DNA from: Marivivens aquimaris
Lineage (GTDB): Bacteria; Pseudomonadota; Alphaproteobacteria; Rhodobacterales; Rhodobacteraceae
Length of the DNA: 64,000 nucleotides
Direction: 5' to 3'
NCBI RefSeq assembly: GCF_015220045.1
Contig: NZ_JADBGB010000003.1
Span: 1-64,000 of the forward strand
Part shown: positions 58,724 through 64,000 of the stretch, one piece after another
How positions within the stretch are numbered: position 1 is the stretch's first letter
Layout of the letters: each line of letters begins with the position of its first letter
The notes under the pieces: generated by a model
Seen by the model: the letters and a program-made list of their open reading frames with translations, nothing else
Told to the model about the DNA's origin: nothing
Database searches by the model: none
Program-made: the position numbers and the translations under genes

Positions 58724-60727
58724 ATGACGCACGAACAACACCTCGCCCTTGATCTGATCGTCCGATTGGCCAACCGTTTCGGTCCCGCCAGCCGTATCGC
58801 AAAGGAACTGCCCGGCTGGCTGGAGTACCTGACCGAAGTCGAATGTCCCGAACGGCCCCGTAGCCGACCAAGCTCGCAATGGTGGAACAAGATCAGGACC
58901 ATCGCGCACGACCTTGCGCCGAGCGCCGGGGGCGGTGAGGGCGAGATCGTTCAGCGCAATGCAACCCGTATTGGCGAGCATTTCGGGCTATCCCCTGCCG
59001 AAACATCCATGCTGACCTTCGTCGCGTTCTACAAGTTGTTCGATGGCTTCGAGCATGTCGTCGATGGCGCGCTGGAAACCAGAGAAGTCACGGTGCCGCT
59101 GCTGTTGTCGTGGTTCTGCGCGGTGCCCGAGCCTGAAATCCGCACAGCCATGCGGGCATCCGGTCGCCTCACTTGCTCGGGATTGGTGCAGCGCAACAGC
59201 GGCGGGCGTCACCGCCGGATGCCGTTCGATCTGTCTGATCGCCTGACCCTCGCGCTACTTGCCGAAGTGGATAGCATTTCCGACCTGATCGCCCTGATGT
59301 TCCCGCGTGCGGCTGCGCCGCAGGCTCAATGGCAAGACTTCGAAGGTCTAAGCCGAGATGCGGACCTGATGCGTGAACTACTGTCCAAGGCGCTGGCAAA
59401 GCGCCAACCAGGCGTGCACATACTGCTCTACGGCCCTCCCGGCACAGGCAAGACCGAGTTCGCCAAGGTGCTCGCGCATGAGGTCGGCGCTGAACTGCGC
59501 GCGGTCGGCGAAACGGACGATGACGGAGGCGAGCCGTCGCGCCGGGAGCGTTTGGCCGAGCTCACAATGGCATCTCGCATGCTAGGGCAAAGATCGGATA
59601 CCGTACTGCTGTTCGACGAGATGGAAGACCTGATTGGTGGGCACAGCTTCCGCTTTAGCCATGAGATGCTGTCGAAGGTTCATTTCAATCGAATTCTCGA
59701 AACCAATCCGATCCCGGTGATCTGGACTACGAATTCGGTTCACGCCTGTGATCCTGCTTTTCTACGGAGGATCAGCTACTCGGTGATGATGCGCCCGCCA
59801 TCGGGCCGGGTGCGAGCGCGTATCTGGCAACGCCTCGAAGAGCGACATGGTGCCGGCATACCGGACACCGCCCTGCCGGATATGGCGGAACGGCATGATC
59901 AGGCCCCGGCGCTTGTTTCGGACGCGATGGTGGTGGCAAGGCTTTGCGATGGTGGGCAGGCTGTTGTCTCGCAGGTGCTGGATGCTGCAGCCCGTCTGGC
60001 AAAGGGCGGAGTCGACAGCGCGCCGCGGCATTATTCAGAGGTGCCTTGGCACGAAGGTCTGGCCCGCGCCGACGTTGATCTAGCCCGGATCGAAGGGCAG
60101 CTAGTTCGGTCAGGTGCACCCCGCCGGGTCAGTTTCTGTCTTGAGGGACCGGCGGGGACCGGCAAAAGCGCATGGGCACGGCATCTGGCCCGGGTCATCG
60201 GCATGCCGGTGATCGAAAAGCGCGCCTCGGACCTCATGTCGAAATGGGTTGGCGAAAGCGAGCAGAACATCGCGCGGGCCTTTTCTGACGCACGCGCCGA
60301 CGGTGCGATGCTCATCTTCGACGAGGCTGACAGTCTGCTGGCTGACCGTCGTGGCGCTGAACGCAGCTGGGAGGTGAGCCAGGTCAATGAGATGCTGACC
60401 TGGATGGAAAGCCACCCGTTGCCCTTCGTCTGCACTACCAACTTCGCCAAAAAGCTCGACCCTGCAACGCAGCGCCGGTTTACCTTCCGCATCCGGTTCG
60501 ATTTTCTCTCAGTCGATCAACTGCCTCTGGCTTGGGCTGCGCATTTCTCATGTTCGCCCCCGAAGGAACTGGCTACGCTTGATCGGCTTACTCCGGGAGA
60601 TTTCGCGAACGTGGCCCGCAGAATGCAGGCACTGGGTGTTGCGGACCCAGAGGAAATCCTGCGCGCTCTGACCCTTGAGGATGCGGCAAAGATAGGAACA
60701 ACGCGACCGATTGGCTTTGGCCGTTGA
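58724..60727 (+). CDS. Double AAA+ ATPase
   Basis: The 667-residue protein has two AAA+ modules. The first shows LLYGPPGTGKTEFAKVLAHE near residue 236 and LLFDEMEDLIGG; the second FCLEGPAGTGKSAWARHLAR near 475, SKWVGESEQNIARAFSDAR, MLIFDEADSLLADRR and CTTNFAKKLDPATQRRFTFRIRF. The N-terminal 200 residues are helical. Module two is close to FtsH/ClpX-like unfoldases with pore-loop look (SKWVGE). GGAG precedes ATG 58724. It heads an operon with WYL and phosphatase/ADP-ribosylglycohydrolase genes. A defence or stress-remodelling role is inferred. Confidence 0.88.
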   Translation: MTHEQHLALDLIVRLANRFGPASRIAKELPGWLEYLTEVECPERPRSRPSSQWWNKIRTIAHDLAPSAGGGEGEIVQRNATRIGEHFGLSPAETSMLTFVAFYKLFDGFEHVVDGALETREVTVPLLLSWFCAVPEPEIRTAMRASGRLTCSGLVQRNSGGRHRRMPFDLSDRLTLALLAEVDSISDLIALMFPRAAAPQAQWQDFEGLSRDADLMRELLSKALAKRQPGVHILLYGPPGTGKTEFAKVLAHEVGAELRAVGETDDDGGEPSRRERLAELTMASRMLGQRSDTVLLFDEMEDLIGGHSFRFSHEMLSKVHFNRILETNPIPVIWTTNSVHACDPAFLRRISYSVMMRPPSGRVRARIWQRLEERHGAGIPDTALPDMAERHDQAPALVSDAMVVARLCDGGQAVVSQVLDAAARLAKGGVDSAPRHYSEVPWHEGLARADVDLARIEGQLVRSGAPRRVSFCLEGPAGTGKSAWARHLARVIGMPVIEKRASDLMSKWVGESEQNIARAFSDARADGAMLIFDEADSLLADRRGAERSWEVSQVNEMLTWMESHPLPFVCTTNFAKKLDPATQRRFTFRIRFDFLSVDQLPLAWAAHFSCSPPKELATLDRLTPGDFANVARRMQALGVADPEEILRALTLEDAAKIGTTRPIGFGR

Positions 60728-60776
60728 CGCCAAAGTGCTCCACCACAATGGTTGCTCTGTATTGCTAGGAGGAGTT

Positions 60777-61763
60777 ATGCGCTACGCTCGCCAGGAAGAT
60801 TTGCAACGTCTCGCTCTGATAATGCAGGGGTCAGCCGAGGGGATTTCGCTTTCTGATATAGAGCGAGAATTCAGCGTATCCCGTCGCACGGCAGAACGCA
60901 TGCGTGATGCCGTACGCAACGCCTACCCTCAAATTGAGGAAATCTCCGGCGAAAGTGGTCGAAAATATTGGCGCTTTCCGCCGGGATCATTGGGCCGAAT
61001 GGCTGAACCCACGCTGGATGAACTGACCGCCGGCCACCGCGCCGCCGCTATTGCGCGGCGTGAGGGCGATGAGCTGACAGCGGAAACATTGGAGCGCCTT
61101 TTGGTGAAGGTGCAGGCAATGTTCCGCGAGGATCGCCGCCGTTTAATTGCTGCTGACCTTGAAGCACAATTATTGGCTGACGGCGTTGCATTCCGACCCG
61201 GACCACGAGAAAAAATTTCGCCCGAGACTCTATATACAATTCGCGAAGCAATCCTTGCAGGGGTTATGATCTCTGCTGATCATCGCGCCCGTGCTTCGGC
61301 AAAGCTTTCACGCAATACCCGGCTCGGCCCAATTGCCATGTTATTTGGTCAAGGGCGCCAATACCTTTTGGCTTGGAGCGAATATCAGGACGATCTTCGA
61401 CTGTTTGCGCTTTCTGGTTTTGAACGGGTTTCGTTGGAACCTGAGGTCTATGAGCGCCCCAAAGGGTTCGATCTGCAGGAATGGCTATCAGAGAGCTTTG
61501 GTGTGTGGCGGGAAGAACCGCTTGATGTCGTCTGGCGGTTTCTGCCTGACGTTGCCGATGAAGCTGCGGGATATCTGTTTCATCCCAAACAGCAGACCAG
61601 GCGGATGGAGGACGGGTCACTGATCGTCCGTTTCCGCGCGGGAGGACGGCAGGAGATGGACTGGTATCTGGCAAGATGGGGAGATCAGGTTGAGGCGCAA
61701 TTCTTGGAGATTTCGGGTCACTCTTCGTCTGATACGACCGAAAGTGACGTGTGCGGGCAGTAG
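60777..61763 (+). CDS. WYL-domain transcriptional regulator
   Basis: The 328-residue protein begins with an HTH (QRLALIMQGSAEGISLSDIEREFSVSRRTAERMRDAVR) and continues with a WYL domain (IAMLFGQGRQYLLAWSEYQDDLRLFALSGFERVSLEPE) and a WCX-like C-terminus (VWRFLPDVADEAAGYLF...DWYLARWGDQVE). WYL proteins bind nucleic-acid ligands and control defence operons. AGGAGG lies 4 bp before ATG 60777. Its codon use is less G+C-rich than its neighbours, suggesting separate acquisition. It probably regulates the operon it sits in. Confidence 0.9.
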   Translation: MRYARQEDLQRLALIMQGSAEGISLSDIEREFSVSRRTAERMRDAVRNAYPQIEEISGESGRKYWRFPPGSLGRMAEPTLDELTAGHRAAAIARREGDELTAETLERLLVKVQAMFREDRRRLIAADLEAQLLADGVAFRPGPREKISPETLYTIREAILAGVMISADHRARASAKLSRNTRLGPIAMLFGQGRQYLLAWSEYQDDLRLFALSGFERVSLEPEVYERPKGFDLQEWLSESFGVWREEPLDVVWRFLPDVADEAAGYLFHPKQQTRRMEDGSLIVRFRAGGRQEMDWYLARWGDQVEAQFLEISGHSSSDTTESDVCGQ

Positions 61764-61796
61764 TCTCAAGTAGGATCAACAAAGAAAGAATCGCGC

Positions 61797-63365
61797 TTGC
61801 TTCGGAACAGCACATCTCACCCCCTTCGCATCGACAGCTTGCCTGTTGGCAACGGTCATCTCGGCCTGACCCTGTGTCCCGGTAAAAAAGGCGACAGTGT
61901 CTTTGGCGCGGGATGGGACCGCGATCTGGACATTGATCTCGATGCAATCAAGGCTTGGGGCGCGCAAGCCGTTGTGACCCTAGTCGAGGACTCGGAGTTA
62001 GAGCTGCTTTCTGTCACGGGTCTTGGCGATGCGACCAGGGCACGAGGTATGGACTGGCACCACTTCCCGATCCCCGATCTGGATGTACCAACGCCAAAGG
62101 CCAAGGCGCACTGGCGCCAATTGGCGCCCCGCCTTCATAGCATTCTGGAAACTGGCGGCCGTGTGCTGGTCCATTGCCGAGGGGGACTGGGGCGTGCGGG
62201 AACCGTTGCAGCCCTTCTGCTGGTTGATCGCGGGCATCCAGCAGGCGAGGCCATGGCCCTCGTCCGTGCCGCGCGGTCAGGAGCCATTGAAACGCCGGTA
62301 CAGGAACGCTTTGTTCGCGACTACGCCCGACATGACGGGCTGTCGCTTATCCGACTGCACGCCAGCCTTCTGGGTGGGGCGATCGGCGACAGTTTGGGTG
62401 CCGATATCGAATTCCTTTCTCTAACCGAAATTCGCCGTCGTTTTCCGACCGGCATTTCGGAGTTGCCAATACACATGGGGCTGCACGGCGCTATCACAGA
62501 TGACACCCAGATGACCCTGTTCACGGTCGAAGGGATCATCCGCGCGCAGGTCCGCGGCATTCTCAAGGGTATCTGCCACCCGCCGTCCGTGATCCATCAC
62601 GCGCTGCTGCGTTGGTTCAAAACCCAAGGTGGCAAACCGCAGGTTCAGACTGATGATGTGGGACTGGTCAACGACCCGCGCCTACGGGTCTGCCGCGCGC
62701 CTGGCAATACCTGCCTGTCATCCTTGGCAGCGAGCGCGCATTTTGGGGACCCTGCGCGAAACAACAGCAAAGGATGCGGCACCATTATGCGTGTGGCCCC
62801 GATCGGCTTGATGTTCCCCCGCGAACAGGTCCGTGCGATGGCTATCGAGACATCTGCTCTGACGCATGGCCACCCAACCGGCCAGCTTGCAGCTGCAGCC
62901 TGGGCGGAAATGCTTGCCGATGTCACGGCAGGTGCCGACCTTGAGGAGAGTGCGACCCGGACTGCAGAAACCTATGCGCGACTGACCGAGGGCGAAGAGA
63001 CTGCGCGGGCAATCCAGGCTGCGCTCCGCGCGCCGCGGGACGGTTCGGGAGAAACCGTTGAATCTCTCGGTGGCGGCTGGATCGCCGAGGAAGCGCTGTC
63101 CATCGCGCTTTATGCCTGCCTTGCTGGAGGCTCTTTCGAAGAGGCTCTACTGATTGCGGCTACCCATGGTGGAGACAGCGATTCAACAGCGGCGGTTGCC
63201 GGGAATATGCTGGGTCTGCTTGATCCTGCAGCTGTGCTTCAACACCGTTGGGCCGAAATCGTTGAAGGGGCAGACATCATCTCGCAGCTGGTACGGGATT
63301 ACAGGGAGCTTTCATCTGACAGTGGTGCGGCGGAGGATCTCTTCGAGGTTTATCCGGGCGGTTAG
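61797..63365 (+). CDS. Dual-specificity phosphatase / ADP-ribosylglycohydrolase fusion
   Basis: The 522-residue protein joins two enzymes. Residues 1-170 form a phosphatase domain with VHCRGGLGRAGTVAALLLV near 125 (HCxxGxxR, catalytic Cys). Residues about 185-510 form an ADP-ribosylglycohydrolase with GGAIGDSLGAD, AITDDTQMTLF and THGGDSDSTAAVAGNMLG, the Asp-rich metal sites of the family. It could remove both phosphate and ADP-ribose, for example from modified nucleic acid, protein or ADP-ribose phosphate. TTG 61797 is the only start near the WYL stop (33 bp). A partner ADP-ribosyltransferase is not seen. Confidence 0.9.
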   Translation: MLRNSTSHPLRIDSLPVGNGHLGLTLCPGKKGDSVFGAGWDRDLDIDLDAIKAWGAQAVVTLVEDSELELLSVTGLGDATRARGMDWHHFPIPDLDVPTPKAKAHWRQLAPRLHSILETGGRVLVHCRGGLGRAGTVAALLLVDRGHPAGEAMALVRAARSGAIETPVQERFVRDYARHDGLSLIRLHASLLGGAIGDSLGADIEFLSLTEIRRRFPTGISELPIHMGLHGAITDDTQMTLFTVEGIIRAQVRGILKGICHPPSVIHHALLRWFKTQGGKPQVQTDDVGLVNDPRLRVCRAPGNTCLSSLAASAHFGDPARNNSKGCGTIMRVAPIGLMFPREQVRAMAIETSALTHGHPTGQLAAAAWAEMLADVTAGADLEESATRTAETYARLTEGEETARAIQAALRAPRDGSGETVESLGGGWIAEEALSIALYACLAGGSFEEALLIAATHGGDSDSTAAVAGNMLGLLDPAAVLQHRWAEIVEGADIISQLVRDYRELSSDSGAAEDLFEVYPGG

Positions 63366-63491
63366 ACACATGGGGAAATATCCGAAATGCATCGATTGAG
63401 AGTTCGAAAGAGAATGACAATAGCCACACAAGCCATTGATTCAAAATAATTTCCCATTACAGTATCAAATTGCACAGTGAGCCCGAAATCC

Positions 63492-64000
63492 ATGTTCTAC
63501 CCTTTTCTCGTCGCCGATCCCCGCTCCGGCCTACATTACCGTTTGACCGATACCGGTCTTGCAGAGCTATCACTTGCCCCCAAAGCCCAAGAATGGGTGC
63601 CTGGGCGAGTGATAGCGGAAGAGCCTCACCCGGTGTGGCAAGAGAGCTTGGCCAATGCACCGGTCGAGACAATGTCGGCCGTCAGCGCGGCGTTGGAAGG
63701 TCTGGTGCTGGCCACTGCCGATCTGCGCGTTCCATCAGCGGGCGCGATGGGCGACAGCCGTGCAGGGCGACATCTGGATGCTCTGATCGCACTTTGGCGC
63801 AAGCTGGGTGACGCATTGCCCGAGGGGCTGGCCGCGGTCCGCCATGTTCTGGACCTGCCGCATGGACGGTTTCTTGACCCATTGCCGGTTGTTGAGGGGT
63901 CCCTTGACCCGCATGCACCAGCCGCGATGAAGGCGCTTTATGGAAGACTTAAGGATGAATTCGGGGCTGTGGCTGCACCCGCTGAGGGGCGCGCGGCTCG
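63492..64000 (+). CDS. Hypothetical protein, truncated by window end
   Basis: From ATG 63492 the frame stays open to the last base: MFYPFLVADPRSGLHYRLTDTGLAEL, then WQESLANAPVETMSAVSAALEGL and RHVLDLPHGRFLDPLPVVEG, at least 169 residues. Codon use and length support a real gene. It is 126 bp after the phosphatase/glycohydrolase gene on the same strand and likely belongs to the same module. I recognise no motif; the rest lies outside the window. Confidence 0.72.
   Translation, partial: MFYPFLVADPRSGLHYRLTDTGLAELSLAPKAQEWVPGRVIAEEPHPVWQESLANAPVETMSAVSAALEGLVLATADLRVPSAGAMGDSRAGRHLDALIALWRKLGDALPEGLAAVRHVLDLPHGRFLDPLPVVEGSLDPHAPAAMKALYGRLKDEFGAVAAPAEGRAA

Noticed and set aside
1..64000. CRISPR arrays, tRNA or rRNA genes and a replication initiator
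   Set aside because: No regular direct repeats with spacers, no cloverleaf or rRNA sequence and no Rep-type protein could be recognised.

Overview
The window looks like part of a conjugative plasmid or integrative conjugative element from a Rhodobacteraceae-type alphaproteobacterium. The base composition is high in G+C. It carries a VirB/VirD4-type secretion system, a VirD2-like relaxase, VirC1/VirC2-like genes, an alphaproteobacterial GAAC-N7-GAAC SOS box, and a helicase/Toprim/DUF2493 gene string that I associate with accessory elements of this family. No replication initiator, rRNA, tRNA or CRISPR array is visible, so plasmid and integrative element cannot be told apart here.

Layout. (1) 1-3768: a 3.4 kb element with two tandem tyrosine recombinases (Tn554 TnpA/TnpB style) sits inside a small DUF6915-like gene; both halves are in the window and rejoin in frame. 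(2) 3.8-17.5 kb: small accessory genes, a mobile mystery A/B pair (HTH regulator plus Fic protein), a 1461-residue methyltransferase/strawberry-notch helicase fusion, a Toprim protein, a structured non-coding block, DUF2493, WGR, UPF0489-like and RES-domain proteins. (3) 17.5-25.2 kb: a defence and toxin-antitoxin island. It has a PIN protein plus XRE/ImmA-IrrE regulator, divergent from a type II-short-like CBASS operon (DUF2188, CapV patatin phospholipase, CD-NTase, E2-like protein), then an AbiE-like pair and a relBE pair with a broken toxin. (4) 25.5-33.8 kb: the DNA-processing part of conjugation (VirC2-like, VirC1-like, a probable oriT region, MobC-like, VirD2-like relaxase, VirD4). virD4 is cut by an IS256-family insertion with an 8-bp target duplication. 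(5) 33.9-42.9 kb: a catabolic cargo block (GntR, UbiD, UbiX, a TIGR02444-like protein; divergently an aldehyde dehydrogenase, an amino-acid-type ABC transporter and an FAD oxidoreductase). (6) 43.3-54.7 kb: the mating-pair-formation operon on the minus strand, in order virB1, B2, B3, B4, B7-like, a VirB5-like protein with an embedded lytic transglycosylase, B5, B8, B9, B10, B11, a small periplasmic protein and virB6. (7) 54.8-58.4 kb: small secreted proteins, a second Fic protein and an HTH protein that probably regulates transfer. (8) 58.7-64 kb: a double-AAA ATPase, a WYL regulator, a phosphatase/ADP-ribosylglycohydrolase fusion and a further gene that runs off the window.

How it fits together. 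The mating pore is complete in sequence, but the coupling protein is interrupted, so self-transfer may be crippled unless the downstream fragment works. A nearly identical 31-bp element lies in the same orientation upstream of the virB operon and of the secreted-protein gene at 56651, with a related copy before the HTH gene at 57542; this suggests one regulator for this block. The CBASS promoter is overlapped by an inverted repeat and faces the XRE/ImmA-IrrE gene, suggesting protease-linked control of the defence operon.
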